A DNA stretch of 49,020 nucleotides from Candidatus Muproteobacteria bacterium (lineage in GTDB: Bacteria > Pseudomonadota > Gammaproteobacteria > Acidiferrobacterales > Sulfurifustaceae): positions 1 through 49,020 of the forward strand of contig DAIDLH010000028.1 in NCBI GenBank assembly GCA_027449605.1, in the 5' to 3' direction. Positions 8,544-21,424 of the stretch are shown here, one piece after another (positions within the stretch are counted from its first letter, which is position 1; the number at the start of each line of letters is the position of its first letter). The notes below the pieces were generated by a model. The model did not search any database and had not been told where the DNA came from. It worked only from the letters and a program-made list of their open reading frames with translations. The translations under genes were made by a program, and so were the position numbers.

Positions 8544-10262
8544 ATGGCAACCGCAAGCACAGCGACGAATCTGAGCGGCCTGGCGCTGAGGCTGGTGCGC
8601 GACAACCTGCTGAGCCCGACGGATGCCGAACGCATCCAGGCCGACGCGCTCAGCAAAAAAACCTCCTTCGTCACCCAGCTGGTCGAGAGCAAGAAACTCG
8701 ACAGCGCCACCATCGCCAAGGTCGCGTCGGAAGATTTCGGCATTCCGCTGTTCGAGATCAATTCACTCGATCTGGAGATGGCGCCAGTCAAACTGGTGGA
8801 TGAAAAAATCATCCGCCGCCATCACGTTCTGCCCTTATTCAAACGCGGCACGCGGCTTTTCGTCGCCGTCGCAGATCCCACGAACCTCCAGGCGCTGGAC
8901 GAAATCAAGTTCCACACCGGACTCGGTACCGAGCCGATTCTGGTCGAGGAAGAAAAGCTCGCCGCTATCATCGAAAAATCCCTGGATGCGCAGGATACCA
9001 GTCTCGCCGACTTGGCGGGTGACGACAGTCTGGACAATCTCGATATCGTCGCCGGCGAGGAAGACAAGGAAAGCGGGGGCAGCGGCGAGGAAGGCGTCAA
9101 CGATGCGCCGGTCGTCAAGTTCGTCAACAAGGTGCTGATGGACGCCATCAACCGCGGCGCCTCGGATATTCACATCGAACCTTACGAAAAAAATTATCGC
9201 GTGCGCTACCGCCAGGATGGCATGCTGCACGAAGTCGCCAGTCCGCCGTTGGCGCTCTCCGCCCGCATCTCGGCGCGCATCAAGATTCTCTCCAGACTGG
9301 ATATCGCGGAACGGCGCGTTCCCCAGGACGGCCGCATCAAGATGCGCATCTCGAAAAATCGCGCAATCGATTTCCGTGTCAGCACCTTGCCGACTTTGTG
9401 GGGCGAGAAGATCGTGATGCGTATTCTCGATCCGACTTCCGCCACGCTCGGCGTGGAAAAACTTGGCTTCGAGGATTTCCAAAAACAACTGTTCCTTGAG
9501 GCCGTCCATCGTCCCTACGGTATGGTGCTGGTCACCGGCCCGACCGGCAGCGGCAAGACCGTCACCCTCTACACGGCAGTGAACATCCTCAATACGCCGG
9601 ACACGAATATTTCCACGGCGGAAGATCCGGTGGAAATCAACCTGTCGGGAGTCAACCAGGTAAACATCAACGAGAAGGCGGGGCTCAATTTCTCCTCGGC
9701 GCTGCGCGCCTTTCTGCGTCAGGATCCGGACGTCATTCTCGTCGGCGAAATCCGCGATCTCGAAACGGCTGAAATCGCCATCAAGGCCGCGCAGACGGGT
9801 CACATGGTGCTCTCGACCCTGCACACGAACGACGCACCCTCCACGCTGACCCGTCTCGCCAACATGGGCGTGCCGCCGTTCAACATCGCCTCAGCGGTCA
9901 ACCTGATCGTCGCCCAGCGTCTGGCGCGGCGATTGTGCACGCATTGCAAGAAACCCATCGACATTCCCAAGCCGGCCCTGCTGAAGTCCGGCTTCAAGGA
10001 AGAAGATCTCCCTGGCCTCACGGTTTATGGCCCCGTGGGTTGCGAAGCCTGCAATGGCGGCTATAAAGGACGTGTGGGTATCTATCAGGTCATGCCGGTC
10101 ACGGAAGAAATCGGCGCCATTATCATGCGCGGCGGCAATCAGCTGGATATCGAGAAACAGGCGAAAAAAGAAGGCGTCCCCGATCTGCGTCAGGCGGGCC
10201 TGATGAAGGTCAAGGCGGGCGTCACCAGCCTGGAAGAAGTCGAGTCGGCAACCAACGAGTAA
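8544..10262 (+). CDS. pilB: Type IV pilus extension ATPase PilB
   Basis: This hexameric cytoplasmic ATPase powers pilus assembly (572 residues, the usual length). The N-terminal MshEN-type domain (about 15-150) begins NLSGLALRLVRDNLLSPTDA as in other PilB proteins. An acidic linker follows (DDSLDNLDIVAGEEDKE), then the secretion ATPase core. The core has Walker A GPTGSGKT (332-339), the Asp box, Walker B VILVGEIRD and the His box TGHMVLSTLHTND. A tetracysteine zinc site is formed by CTHC near 465 and CEAC near 500. The ATG at 8544 agrees with family starts, but no SD precedes it (GATTCCCCCATC); see the upstream ORF. It is the first gene of pilBCD-coaE, and pilC starts 3 bases after its stop. 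Confidence 0.97.
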   Translation: MATASTATNLSGLALRLVRDNLLSPTDAERIQADALSKKTSFVTQLVESKKLDSATIAKVASEDFGIPLFEINSLDLEMAPVKLVDEKIIRRHHVLPLFKRGTRLFVAVADPTNLQALDEIKFHTGLGTEPILVEEEKLAAIIEKSLDAQDTSLADLAGDDSLDNLDIVAGEEDKESGGSGEEGVNDAPVVKFVNKVLMDAINRGASDIHIEPYEKNYRVRYRQDGMLHEVASPPLALSARISARIKILSRLDIAERRVPQDGRIKMRISKNRAIDFRVSTLPTLWGEKIVMRILDPTSATLGVEKLGFEDFQKQLFLEAVHRPYGMVLVTGPTGSGKTVTLYTAVNILNTPDTNISTAEDPVEINLSGVNQVNINEKAGLNFSSALRAFLRQDPDVILVGEIRDLETAEIAIKAAQTGHMVLSTLHTNDAPSTLTRLANMGVPPFNIASAVNLIVAQRLARRLCTHCKKPIDIPKPALLKSGFKEEDLPGLTVYGPVGCEACNGGYKGRVGIYQVMPVTEEIGAIIMRGGNQLDIEKQAKKEGVPDLRQAGLMKVKAGVTSLEEVESATNE

Positions 10263-10265
10263 ACC

Positions 10266-11492
10266 ATGGCAGAAGCAGCGCTCAAGAGACCGAAGTTCGA
10301 CGCCTTCGTGTGGGAAGGCGTCGATAAGCAGGGAAAGAAGGTCAAAGGCATCATGGAAGCGGCCAGTGTCGCGTACGTGAATGCCACGCTCCGTCGTCAG
10401 GGCGTCAATCCCGTCAAGGTAACCAAACAGCGCAAGGCCGCCTTCAAGTTCAAGAAAAAGATCAAAACCAAGGATATCGCGGTATTCACGCGCCAGCTGG
10501 CGACCATGCTGACCTCGGGGATTCCCATCGCCCAGTCGTTCGACATCGTCGGCAAGGGACACGAAAACCCGGCCATGCAGGAAATCATTCTGTCGATCAA
10601 ACAGGACGTGGAATCCGGCACCGCGTTGACCCAGGCGCTGGGCAAATATCCGCTCTACTTCGACGCCCTCTATTGCAATCTGGTCCAAGCCGGCGAACAA
10701 GCGGGCATTCTGGACGGCATTCTGGACAAGGTTGCCACCTATAAGGAAAAGATCGAGGCCATCAAGGGAAAGATCAAATCGGCGCTGTTCTATCCGACAG
10801 CAGTCATCGTGGTAGCTTTTATCATTACCGCAGTCCTGCTAGTGTTCGTGATTCCGCAATTCGAAAGCCTGTTCGCCGGTTTCGGCGCCGATCTACCGGC
10901 CCTGACCAAGATGGTCATCGATCTTTCCAGAGCATTCCAGGACTGGTGGTGGGTCATTATCGGCTCCATCGTCGGCGCCGTAGTTTTCATAGGCTACAGC
11001 TACAAGCGTTCAATAAAAATGCAGCACGGGCTCGACCGCGCTTTACTGCGTTTCCCCGTCATCGGTGAAATCATCAAGAAAGCCACCATCGCCCGATTCG
11101 CGCGCACGCTGGCGACCATGTTCGCCGCCGGCGTTCCGCTCGTGGAAGCGCTGGATTCGGTCGCCGGCGCTGCCGGCAACCGCGTCTATTACGAAGGCAC
11201 CGTGGCCATCAAAACCGACGTGAGCACCGGCATGCAGTTGCAGGCGGCAATGAACGCCACGGGGCTTTTCCCCAACATGGTGGTGCAAATGGTCGCCATC
11301 GGCGAGGAATCCGGCGAGCTCGACAAGATGCTCGGCAAGGTCGCCGATTTTTATGAAGCGGAAGTCGACGATGCCGTGGCGGGGCTGTCCAGCCTGCTTG
11401 AACCGATCATCATGGCATTCCTGGGCATCGTTATCGGCGGTCTGGTCGTCGCCATGTACCTGCCGATCTTCAAGCTTGCCGCCACCGTTTAA
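10266..11492 (+). CDS. pilC: Type IV pilus inner-membrane platform protein PilC
   Basis: This is a polytopic platform protein that couples PilB to pilin insertion (408 residues). Two T2SF domains are visible. The first follows the lysine-rich KFKKKIKTKDIAVFTRQLATMLTSGIPI, and the second contains RFARTLATMFAAGVPLVEAL. Three hydrophobic segments lie near residues 176-200, 220-242 and 378-402. The start lies 3 bases after the pilB stop, with no separate SD, which indicates coupling to pilB. Confidence 0.97.
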   Translation: MAEAALKRPKFDAFVWEGVDKQGKKVKGIMEAASVAYVNATLRRQGVNPVKVTKQRKAAFKFKKKIKTKDIAVFTRQLATMLTSGIPIAQSFDIVGKGHENPAMQEIILSIKQDVESGTALTQALGKYPLYFDALYCNLVQAGEQAGILDGILDKVATYKEKIEAIKGKIKSALFYPTAVIVVAFIITAVLLVFVIPQFESLFAGFGADLPALTKMVIDLSRAFQDWWWVIIGSIVGAVVFIGYSYKRSIKMQHGLDRALLRFPVIGEIIKKATIARFARTLATMFAAGVPLVEALDSVAGAAGNRVYYEGTVAIKTDVSTGMQLQAAMNATGLFPNMVVQMVAIGEESGELDKMLGKVADFYEAEVDDAVAGLSSLLEPIIMAFLGIVIGGLVVAMYLPIFKLAATV

Positions 11493-11543
11493 TCCAGGCC
11501 GAAGGCGCCGCTGCATACAGGCTTTCGGGCATAATGCCGCCCG

Positions 11544-12425
11544 ATGAACAGCCTGTCCATTCTCTTCGCCGCCTATCCCGAGGCCTTTCCCTGGATGGTC
11601 GGCCTGCTGGGTCTGGTCATCGGCAGTTTTCTCAACGTCGTCGTTCATCGACTGCCTGTCATTCTGGAACGGGACTGGCAAAGTCAGTGCCACGCACTGC
11701 TCAATTCAAACCAGCCGCCGACAGCTTCCGAGCGTTTCAATCTGATCGTACCGCGTTCACGCTGCCCGCATTGCGGTCACGCCGTCACGGCGCTGGAGAA
11801 CATCCCGGTTCTGAGTTTTCTCTGGCTGCGGGGGAAATGCTCCGCCTGCCATCAACCCATTTCGTGGCGTTATCCATTCGTCGAGCTGCTCACGGGCTGT
11901 CTCTCGCTGCTGGTGGCATGGCGATACGGCTTCAGCCTTGCAACCCTGGCGGGCCTGCTTCTGACCTGGGGGCTGGTTGCGCTCGCCTTTATCGATATCG
12001 ATCGACAACTGCTGCCGGATAATCTGACGCTTCCCCTGCTCTGGGGAGGACTGCTCTTCAACCTGTTCGCCGTCTATGTTCCATTGTCTTCGGCTGTCAT
12101 CGGCGCGGCGGCCGGTTACGTTTCCCTGTGGCTCGTGTATCAGCTGTTCAAATTGACCACGGGCAAGGAAGGCATGGGTTATGGCGACTTCAAGCTGTTT
12201 GCCGCACTGGGCGCCTGGCTTGGATGGCAGAGCCTTCCCTTGATCATCCTGATGGCCTCGCTGGTGGGCGCCGTGTCGGGAATAAGCTTCATCCTTTTTT
12301 TCGGTCACGACCGCCGAATGCCGATCCCCTTCGGCCCGTTTCTGTGCGCCGCCGGATGGATCGCCTTGATGTGGGGAGAATCCCTGACCCGACTTTATCT
12401 CCAATTCGCCCGGATCGCGGTGTGA
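11544..12425 (+). CDS. pilD: Prepilin peptidase / N-methyltransferase PilD
   Basis: This is an inner-membrane aspartyl protease that cleaves and N-methylates type IV prepilins and type II pseudopilins (293 residues). The N-terminal methylase-linked loop has the paired cysteine motif CPHC (74-77) and CSAC (about 100). The two catalytic aspartates lie in ALAFIDIDRQLLPD and GMGYGDFKLFAALGAWLG. About eight membrane segments are present. It follows pilC after 51 bases and precedes coaE. No pilin substrate gene lies in the window. Confidence 0.96.
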   Translation: MNSLSILFAAYPEAFPWMVGLLGLVIGSFLNVVVHRLPVILERDWQSQCHALLNSNQPPTASERFNLIVPRSRCPHCGHAVTALENIPVLSFLWLRGKCSACHQPISWRYPFVELLTGCLSLLVAWRYGFSLATLAGLLLTWGLVALAFIDIDRQLLPDNLTLPLLWGGLLFNLFAVYVPLSSAVIGAAAGYVSLWLVYQLFKLTTGKEGMGYGDFKLFAALGAWLGWQSLPLIILMASLVGAVSGISFILFFGHDRRMPIPFGPFLCAAGWIALMWGESLTRLYLQFARIAV

Positions 12426-12436
12426 GCAGCGGATCC

Positions 12437-13045
12437 ATGTTGCGTATCGGTCTCACCGGCGGCATCGGCAGCGGCAAATCCGCGGTCGCGGCGCTCCTGG
12501 TCACGCGCGGCGTGCCGGTCATCGACACCGATGAAATCGCGCATCGCCTGACCGAGCCCGGACAGGCGGCGTTCGATGAAATCGTACGCGCCTTCGGTGA
12601 GGAAATTCTCGATTCAAACCGCCGGATTGACCGGAACAAACTGCGCGAGCACGTTTTTGAAAATGCCGCTGAACGTCAGCGACTCGAGGCGATCCTGCAT
12701 CCTCGCATCCGCGACGTGGTCCGCGAAAGACTTGACGCGCTGCATGCTCCCTATTGTGTTGTTGTGGTGCCGTTGCTGATCGAATCCGGATTCGCCGATC
12801 TCGTGGACCGCGTCCTGGTGGTGGACGCTCCGGAAGCCGTACAGATTCAGCGCACCGCCGCGCGCAGCGGATTGACCGAACCGGAAATTCGAAAAATTCT
12901 CTCGGCGCAGGCGACACGCGCGCAGCGTCTGCAAAAGGCGGATGACGTGATCGAGAACAACGCCGACCGCAAGCATCTTGAAAAGGAAGTGGAACGGCTG
13001 CACCAGTGGTATCTCTCCCTGGCGACGAACGTCAAAAGAAATTAA
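12437..13045 (+). CDS. coaE: Dephospho-CoA kinase
   Basis: This enzyme catalyses the last step of coenzyme A synthesis, phosphorylating dephospho-CoA with ATP (202 residues). The P-loop GLTGGIGSGKS is at 5-15. The signature DTDEIAHRLTEPG and the LILHPRIR-like segment (EAILHPRIRDVVRERL) follow, then VVVPLLIESG and the C-terminal DDVIENNADRKHLEKEVERLH. The start is the ATG at 12437; a GTG at 12422 would add five residues. Linkage to pilBCD is common in gammaproteobacteria. Its stop codon directly abuts that of the convergent mutT-thiE gene. Confidence 0.96.
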   Translation: MLRIGLTGGIGSGKSAVAALLVTRGVPVIDTDEIAHRLTEPGQAAFDEIVRAFGEEILDSNRRIDRNKLREHVFENAAERQRLEAILHPRIRDVVRERLDALHAPYCVVVVPLLIESGFADLVDRVLVVDAPEAVQIQRTAARSGLTEPEIRKILSAQATRAQRLQKADDVIENNADRKHLEKEVERLHQWYLSLATNVKRN

Positions 13046-14053
13046 TCAGTCCGGTCCCAGCGCGGCGATCGCCCGCTCGATGGAATGCGCTCCCCAGATT
13101 TCACTGACCATCGCCAAGCCTTGCGCGCCGGCTTCGCGCGCCTGCTTGAGGTCCTGAGCGCGCATGCCGCCCAGGGCATAGACCGGCAGATTCGACCCGG
13201 CGCACAGCCGGGCAAAATTTTCCCACCCGAGAATTGCCGCGCCGGGGTGCGAAGGGGTCGGCGCCACCGGTGACAGCACCGCCATGTCTGTCTCCAACTG
13301 CTCCGCCCGACGCAGTTCTTCGGCATCGTGGCAGGAAGCCGCGACCCAAAACTGCTTGTCCAGGGGGCGCGAGGAATACCGCATCAGGCGTTTACTGTTC
13401 AGATGCACGCCGTCGGCATCGCAGCGCTGCACCCACTCCGGTTCGGCGTTGATCAACAGCCGGGCCCCGTGCCGATGACACAGGTCAGCCGTTATCCGGG
13501 CATAACCGAGATACTCCTCGGGCGACATGTGCGGCTCGCGCAACTGCACCAGTCGCGCTCCAGCCCGCAACGCGCGCTCGAGCATCACAAGAAATTCATC
13601 CTTGCCGTAGCGGCGCGAATCGCTGATGAGATACAGCGCCGGCAGCCGGAGCCGTCGCAGGATCGGCCGGTCGGCTTCGGGAAAATCGAGACTGGAAAGC
13701 TCGTCGCAGGTCAGCCATTGCGCCTCCTGGCCTTCGCGACCGTGCGGCGCGCCCTGGTAGCGGATGATGCGCCAGACATCGAGCAGAACACGCCGGTCAG
13801 GGTAATGATGAAGCACCGTCATCCAGGACCGCGCTTCCTGCACCTCGATGCCCAGCTCCTCCCGGAGCTCCCGTTTCAGCGCCGACACTACGTCCTCGCC
13901 CGGCTCGATTTTTCCTCCGGGAAATTCCCACTTGCCGCCCTGATGGCTGTCGGGAAACCGCCGGGTCACGAATACCTTGCTTCCCTCCGTGAGGATGCCG
14001 ACCGCGACGCGCAGCGGCGAATTAGCTCCGGTACTCGGCGTTGATGCGGACAT
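13046..14053 (-). CDS. mutT: Nudix hydrolase (MutT) fused to thiamine-phosphate-synthase-like domain
   Basis: This is a two-domain protein of 335 residues. The N-terminal Nudix domain carries a complete Nudix box (47-69: GKIEPGE, then REL and EELGI), expected to hydrolyse 8-oxo-dGTP. From about residue 145 to the end is a ThiE/TenI-type TIM barrel ([59 protein letters not shown]). The barrel may lack ThiE activity; that cannot be read directly. The fusion is known in gammaproteobacteria and its combined purpose is unclear. The start at 14053 is inferred from domain extent; it overlaps the argJ end by 32 bases. Operon with argJ and secA is likely. Confidence 0.92.
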   Translation of the reverse strand: MSASTPSTGANSPLRVAVGILTEGSKVFVTRRFPDSHQGGKWEFPGGKIEPGEDVVSALKRELREELGIEVQEARSWMTVLHHYPDRRVLLDVWRIIRYQGAPHGREGQEAQWLTCDELSSLDFPEADRPILRRLRLPALYLISDSRRYGKDEFLVMLERALRAGARLVQLREPHMSPEEYLGYARITADLCHRHGARLLINAEPEWVQRCDADGVHLNSKRLMRYSSRPLDKQFWVAASCHDAEELRRAEQLETDMAVLSPVAPTPSHPGAAILGWENFARLCAGSNLPVYALGGMRAQDLKQAREAGAQGLAMVSEIWGAHSIERAIAALGPD

Positions 14054-15242
14054 AATCGTGCGAGAGATCCGAGGTCCAGACGCGCGCCGCGGCGGTTCCC
14101 GCGCCCAGATCCACGCCGACACGGATTTCCGGAAGTCGCATCACCGCGAGCCCCCTGGACTCGGTGTAATCGGCGTCGAGAGCGCCGTGGTGCACGACCC
14201 GAAGCTCGTTGAGATGTATCGTCACCCTGCCGACGTCGAGTTGTCCGATCGGCGCGCGTCCGACGGCGGCGAGAATCCGGCCCCAGTTGGGATCGCTGGC
14301 GAAAAACGCCGTCTTCACCAGCGGCGAATGCGCGATGGTATAGGCCACCGCCAGGCAATCGGCTTCGCTGCGCCCGCCATGTACCTCGACGGTGATGAAC
14401 TTGGTCGCGCCCTCGGCGTCGCGCACGATCGCCTGCGCGAGTTCCGTGAACACTTCCGTGACGGCGCGCAACAACGCGGCATAAGCCTCGCCTTCCGTCC
14501 GGTCGATGACGGGATTTCCCGCGGCGCCGGTCGCCAGCAGGACGCAGGCATCGTTGGTGGAAGTGTCGCCATCCACGGTGATGCGATTGAACGAGGCGTC
14601 GACCGCGGCGGAAACACAGGCCTGGAGCACGACCGGAGCGACGGCAGCGTCGGTAGCAACGAACGCCAGCATGGTCGCCATGTCCGGACGAATCATGCCC
14701 GCGCCCTTGGCGATGCCGGTGACCGTCACCGCGTGCGAACCGATGCGGGTTTTGCGCGAACTCCCCTTGGGCACGGTGTCGGTGGTCATGATGCCGTGCG
14801 CCGCCTCCGCCCAGCCGTTTTCACTAAGGCCGGCGATGCAGGCCGGAAAGCCGGCGATGAGGCGATCGCGCGGGAAACGCTCGCCGATGACACCCGTGGA
14901 AAAAGGCAGGATTTCCTCGGCGCGGCAACCCAGCCGCTTGGCCAGCGCCGCGCAGCAGACGCGCGCGTCTTGCAGGCCCGGCTCGCCGGTGCCGGCGTTG
15001 GCAAAGCCGGTGTTGACGAGCAGCGCGCGCGGCGCGGTCTTGGCGAGGTGCTCGCGCGCGACAATGACCGGCGCGGCACAAAAGCGGTTGCGGGTGAAAG
15101 TCGCGGCCGCGCGCGTACCGGGCGCGCATTCGATCAACACCAGATCACGCCGGTCCTTTTTGCGGATGCCGGCGGCGGCCGTGCCCAGGCGCACGCCCGT
15201 CACCGGAGCGAGAGCAGGCAATCCGTGCAGGCCGACCGCCAT
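14022..15242 (-). CDS. argJ: Bifunctional glutamate N-acetyltransferase / amino-acid acetyltransferase ArgJ
   Basis: The enzyme recycles or supplies the acetyl group in the arginine pathway (406 residues, normal length). It self-cleaves before the Thr of the [14 protein letters not shown] motif; here that is Thr190, which becomes the N-terminal nucleophile of the beta chain. Other conserved segments are [32 protein letters not shown] and [13 protein letters not shown]. The ATG lies 3 bases after the secA stop, so translation is probably coupled. Confidence 0.97.
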   Translation of the reverse strand: MAVGLHGLPALAPVTGVRLGTAAAGIRKKDRRDLVLIECAPGTRAAATFTRNRFCAAPVIVAREHLAKTAPRALLVNTGFANAGTGEPGLQDARVCCAALAKRLGCRAEEILPFSTGVIGERFPRDRLIAGFPACIAGLSENGWAEAAHGIMTTDTVPKGSSRKTRIGSHAVTVTGIAKGAGMIRPDMATMLAFVATDAAVAPVVLQACVSAAVDASFNRITVDGDTSTNDACVLLATGAAGNPVIDRTEGEAYAALLRAVTEVFTELAQAIVRDAEGATKFITVEVHGGRSEADCLAVAYTIAHSPLVKTAFFASDPNWGRILAAVGRAPIGQLDVGRVTIHLNELRVVHHGALDADYTESRGLAVMRLPEIRVGVDLGAGTAAARVWTSDLSHDYVRINAEYRS

Positions 15243-15245
15243 GTC

Positions 15246-17954
<2,709 letters not shown>

Positions 17955-17965
17955 GAAAATCCACG

Positions 17966-17982
17966 CGCCTCGCACGGAGGCG
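17966..17982 (-). promoter_or_regulatory. Hairpin immediately upstream of secA
   Basis: On the minus strand CGCCTC-CGTGC-GAGGCG forms a 6-bp stem ending 11 bases before the secA ATG, where an SD would be expected. It may affect ribosome access. No SecM-like arrest peptide gene is visible upstream. Confidence 0.35.
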
Positions 17983-18049
17983 TATCAAAAGAGCGGCAAT
18001 TATGGAGGAAAAGCGGAGAGACTTGAAGCGTTACGGCGACGGCGATGGA

Positions 18050-18979
18050 CTATTTGGCGCTGGCCTGCTGCAGATACCGCATGGGATTCACCGGAGCACC
18101 GTTGCGCACGACCTCGAAATGCAGGTGCGGACCGGTGGAACGGCCCGAACTGCCCACCAGAGCGATGGACTGCCCCTTCTTCACGCGATCGCCCACCTTG
18201 ACCAGCGCGGCGCTGGTATGGGCATAACGCGTGATCAGACCGGATTCGTGCGTCACCTCGACGAGCAATCCATAACCGGCGCGTTCGCTGCTGTGCGACA
18301 CGACACCGTCGCCGACCGCCAGCACCGGCGAGCCCATGCTCGACGCGATGTCCACGCCCTCGTGCACCGACTGATGGCCGTTGAACGGATCGGCGCGCAC
18401 GCCGAAACCGGAGGAAATCCACCCGCCCTCCACGGGCCAGCCGGAAGGCGTCACCGCGGCATTGAGCTTGCGGTCGAGCAACAGGTTTTCGAGCGCCGCC
18501 AGGCGTTCCTGCTGCCGTTCGATCTCGCGCGTGAGCTGATCGAGCGATACCGTCAGTTCCGGCGGATTCGAGGATGAAACGGTTTTCTCCGGGCCGCCCA
18601 TGGCCGCGTCCGCGGAAAAATTGAATTCACGCGCGTCGAGGCCGGCCATGCGGGTCAAGCGGCTGCCGAGCGCGTTGAGTCGCAATACCTGCGCCTGCAA
18701 CTGTCCCAGGCGCTGGGCCAGAGCATTGAGATGCGCCTCGGCGTTGCGCTTGGCTTCGGCAACCGCGGTCCGCTGCGCCGCCAGCTCGCGACGCTGCGCG
18801 GTCAACAGCGAATCCGCGTTGTAGGCGGAGAGCATGTCCTGGGCGCGATAGGCCACCACGCCCAGAAGCACCGGCAATGCCACAAAAACAACGAGGGCGA
18901 TCAGGATCAGATGGCGCTGGGAAAGGGTGGCGTTACGGCCTTTGCCGTGACGACTGTTGGGCACAAGAATGATGTTCAT
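18050..18979 (-). CDS. M23 (LytM/NlpD-type) peptidoglycan peptidase
   Basis: This 309-residue inner-membrane anchored protein has a basic N-terminus, one membrane segment (about 22-44), coiled-coil stretches (57-110 and 145-172) and a C-terminal LytM domain. The zinc ligands His206 and Asp210 (HEGVD) and His287 in HLHFEV are present, plus the substrate His in RYAHTS. The catalytic site therefore looks intact, unlike degenerate EnvC/NlpD activators. It probably cleaves peptide cross-links in the periplasm. Position between lpxC and secA is common outside the enterics and puts a wall hydrolase beside the division genes. Confidence 0.92.
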   Translation of the reverse strand: MNIILVPNSRHGKGRNATLSQRHLILIALVVFVALPVLLGVVAYRAQDMLSAYNADSLLTAQRRELAAQRTAVAEAKRNAEAHLNALAQRLGQLQAQVLRLNALGSRLTRMAGLDAREFNFSADAAMGGPEKTVSSSNPPELTVSLDQLTREIERQQERLAALENLLLDRKLNAAVTPSGWPVEGGWISSGFGVRADPFNGHQSVHEGVDIASSMGSPVLAVGDGVVSHSSERAGYGLLVEVTHESGLITRYAHTSAALVKVGDRVKKGQSIALVGSSGRSTGPHLHFEVVRNGAPVNPMRYLQQASAK

Positions 18980-19047
18980 GTCGCTCGTTCCCCTTTCAAC
19001 TCACCGATACACGGAATACGAAGTCGTCGCTTCCCGCCACGCGCCGG

Positions 19048-19959
19048 TCAAACCGCCGGGGCCGTGCGCACGAAGGCGATAGGCGCCTCGTCGTTTTCGT
19101 TATAAGTGATAAGCTCCCACGCCTCCTGGTTCAGCACCAGTTCACGCAGAAGGCGGTTGTTGAGGGAATGACCCGATTTATGGGCGCTGAAGGCGCCGAT
19201 GAGCGGGTGGCCCAGGAGATACAGGTCGCCGATTGCGTCCAGCACCTTGTGTTTGACGAACTCGTCTTCGTAACGCAGACCGTCGTCATTGAGGATCCGG
19301 TACTCGTCGAGAACAATGGCGTTGTCGAGCCCGCCGCCGCGCGCCAGTCCCGCCGCGCGCAAGGCTTCGAGATCGCCCATGAAGCCGAAAGTGCGCGCGC
19401 GACTGACCTCCCGCACGAACGACGTGGTGGAAAAATCAACGCTCGCGTTCTGGGTTGAATTGCGGAAGGTGGGATGGTTGAATTCGATGGCGAACGAAAC
19501 CTTGAACCCCTCGAACGGCTCGAAGCAGGCCCACTTGTCACCTTCCTTCAATTCGATTTTCTTTTTGATGCGCATGAAACGCTTCGGCGCGCTCTGCTCG
19601 GCGATACCGGCCGACTGCACCAGGAACACGAACGGGCCGGCGCTGCCGTCCATGATCGGCACTTCCGCGGCCGTCAGGTCGACGTAGGCGTTATCGATGC
19701 CCAGTCCGGCGAAGGCAGACATAAGATGTTCCACCGTGGAAACTCTCGCGCCATTACATTCAAGTGTAGTCGAGAGGCGGGTATCGGAAACGTTCTCCGG
19801 ACAGGCGTGGATCTCCACCGGTTCGGGAAGATCGATGCGTCGGAACACAATCCCTGTGTCGGAAGGAGCCGGCCTGAGGGTCAGATAGACTTTTTCGCCG
19901 GTATGCAGCCCTACGCCCGTGGCGCGGATGACATTTTTCAGAGTCCGTTGTTTAATCAT
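19048..19959 (-). CDS. lpxC: UDP-3-O-acyl-N-acetylglucosamine deacetylase
   Basis: This zinc enzyme catalyses the committed step of lipid A synthesis (303 residues, full length). His78 in [22 protein letters not shown] is one zinc ligand; the [15 protein letters not shown] motif supplies the second His and the Asp. The catalytic Glu is next to His78. LpxC in E. coli is controlled by FtsH proteolysis, a feature that cannot be judged here. A 265-base gap separates it from ftsZ, so it probably has its own promoter. A weak SD (AAGTAG) precedes the ATG. Confidence 0.97.
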   Translation of the reverse strand: MIKQRTLKNVIRATGVGLHTGEKVYLTLRPAPSDTGIVFRRIDLPEPVEIHACPENVSDTRLSTTLECNGARVSTVEHLMSAFAGLGIDNAYVDLTAAEVPIMDGSAGPFVFLVQSAGIAEQSAPKRFMRIKKKIELKEGDKWACFEPFEGFKVSFAIEFNHPTFRNSTQNASVDFSTTSFVREVSRARTFGFMGDLEALRAAGLARGGGLDNAIVLDEYRILNDDGLRYEDEFVKHKVLDAIGDLYLLGHPLIGAFSAHKSGHSLNNRLLRELVLNQEAWELITYNENDEAPIAFVRTAPAV

Positions 19960-20224
19960 CTACTTATTCTGACTATCCATAAGTTTGTTGCAGAAATATG
20001 TCCGCATCTCCGGCTGGACAGGAAACACATTCACGATTTTGATATAGACGCACGCAACCCTGCATGCGGCCTATGATTTTCAGGGGTCGAGGTTCGAAAA
20101 AAAAATCAGTCCCTACCCGTATTTAAGGATAAAACCCCACCCCTGTCCAGCCAATTTTCCGTCCAAATCGCGTTATCGGAGCATCATCCCCGATAAACGG
20201 CCCGGCGGCGCATAAAAGTCCGGT
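19960..20224 (-). other. ftsZ-lpxC intergenic region
   Basis: The region holds a 7-bp inverted repeat (20173-20179 with 20190-20196, TTATCGG/CCGATAA) after ftsZ without a T-run. On the minus strand there is a nine-base T-tract near 20098-20106 without a clear stem before it. AT-rich segments near 19975-20060 could hold the lpxC promoter, but I see no hexamer pair I would call. Confidence 0.45.
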
Positions 20225-21361
20225 TCAATCGGCCTGTTTGCGCAAGAAAGCCGGAATATCCAGATACTCGATGGCCGCTTCGGTCGTCGCCACCGGCCGC
20301 TCCGTGCGCCGATTGCGGATCACGGTCGGGGTATCGTAGTCCTCGAAGTCGGTCGTGCCGGTGCCGGTCTTGACCACCTTGTACGGCTGCTTGCTGCGCT
20401 GCTTTTCCTGTCCCAGGCCGGTGGCCACGACCGTCACGCGCAGTTCGTCGCGCATTTCCGGCTCGATCACGGTGCCGATCACGACGGTGGCGTCGTCGGA
20501 GGCAAACTCCTTCACCGCGTTGCCCACTTCCTCGAACTCACCGATCGACATGTCGAGACCGGCGGTGACGTTGACCAGAATGCCGCGCGCGCCGGAAATA
20601 TTGATGTCCTCGAGCAGCGGACTCGAGACCGCGGCGATCGCCGCCTCGCGCGCGCGCGACGGACCGCTGGCCGACGCCGCGCCCATCATCGCCATGCCCA
20701 TCTCCGACATCACGGTGCGCACATCGGCGAAGTCGACGTTGATCAGTCCCGGCCGCGTGATGAGTTCGGCGATGCCCTGCACCGCGTTCTGCAGCACCTC
20801 GTTGGCCTTGCGGAAGGCGTCCAGCAGCGTCGCGTCCTTGCCGAGCACGGTCACCAGCTTCTCGTTCGGGATCGTGATGATCGAATCGACGTACTGGGCG
20901 AGATCCGCGATGCCCTGATCCGCCACGCCCATGCGCTTGCGGCCTTCGAACGGAAACGGCTTGGTCACCACAGCCACCGTCAGGATGCCCATGTCCTTGG
21001 CCACTTGCGCCACCACCGGCGCGGCGCCGGTGCCGGTGCCGCCGCCCATGCCCGCGGTGATGAACACCATGTCGGCGCCCGAGAGCACCTCGGCGATGCG
21101 CTCGCGATCCTCGACCGCGGCCTGCCGGCCGATTTCGGGATTGGCGCCGCATCCCAATCCCTTGGTGAGATTGGTTCCGAGTTGCAGGATGGTCTTCGCC
21201 TGCGACTTCTTGAGCGCCTGCGAATCGGTGTTGGCGTTGATGAACTCCACGCCGTCGATGCTGGCGGAGACCATGTGATCCACCACGTTGCCGCCGCCGC
21301 CGCCGACACCGATGACCTTGATGACGGCTTGTTGCCCGTAAGTATCCATTAGTTCAAACAT
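20225..21361 (-). CDS. ftsZ: Cell division GTPase FtsZ
   Basis: This is the tubulin homologue that builds the Z ring (378 residues). The tubulin signature [12 protein letters not shown] lies at 104-115. The T7 loop [11 protein letters not shown] and the C-terminal conserved peptide [13 protein letters not shown], which binds FtsA and ZipA, are both present. A variable linker links the core to the tail. A GGAGG SD precedes the ATG. The gene follows ftsA after 63 bases and ends the dcw cluster. Confidence 0.98.
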   Translation of the reverse strand: MFELMDTYGQQAVIKVIGVGGGGGNVVDHMVSASIDGVEFINANTDSQALKKSQAKTILQLGTNLTKGLGCGANPEIGRQAAVEDRERIAEVLSGADMVFITAGMGGGTGTGAAPVVAQVAKDMGILTVAVVTKPFPFEGRKRMGVADQGIADLAQYVDSIITIPNEKLVTVLGKDATLLDAFRKANEVLQNAVQGIAELITRPGLINVDFADVRTVMSEMGMAMMGAASASGPSRAREAAIAAVSSPLLEDINISGARGILVNVTAGLDMSIGEFEEVGNAVKEFASDDATVVIGTVIEPEMRDELRVTVVATGLGQEKQRSKQPYKVVKTGTGTTDFEDYDTPTVIRNRRTERPVATTEAAIEYLDIPAFLRKQAD

Positions 21362-21424
21362 GTGTTGCCTCCAGTTTAGGTTTCTATAAATCTGTTGATC
21401 GATCCATCTGCCCGTTACCCGACC

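Noticed and set aside
20173-20196. Hairpin after ftsZ considered as terminator
   Set aside because: The 7-bp stem has no T-run on the minus strand; kept only as a note in the intergenic entry.
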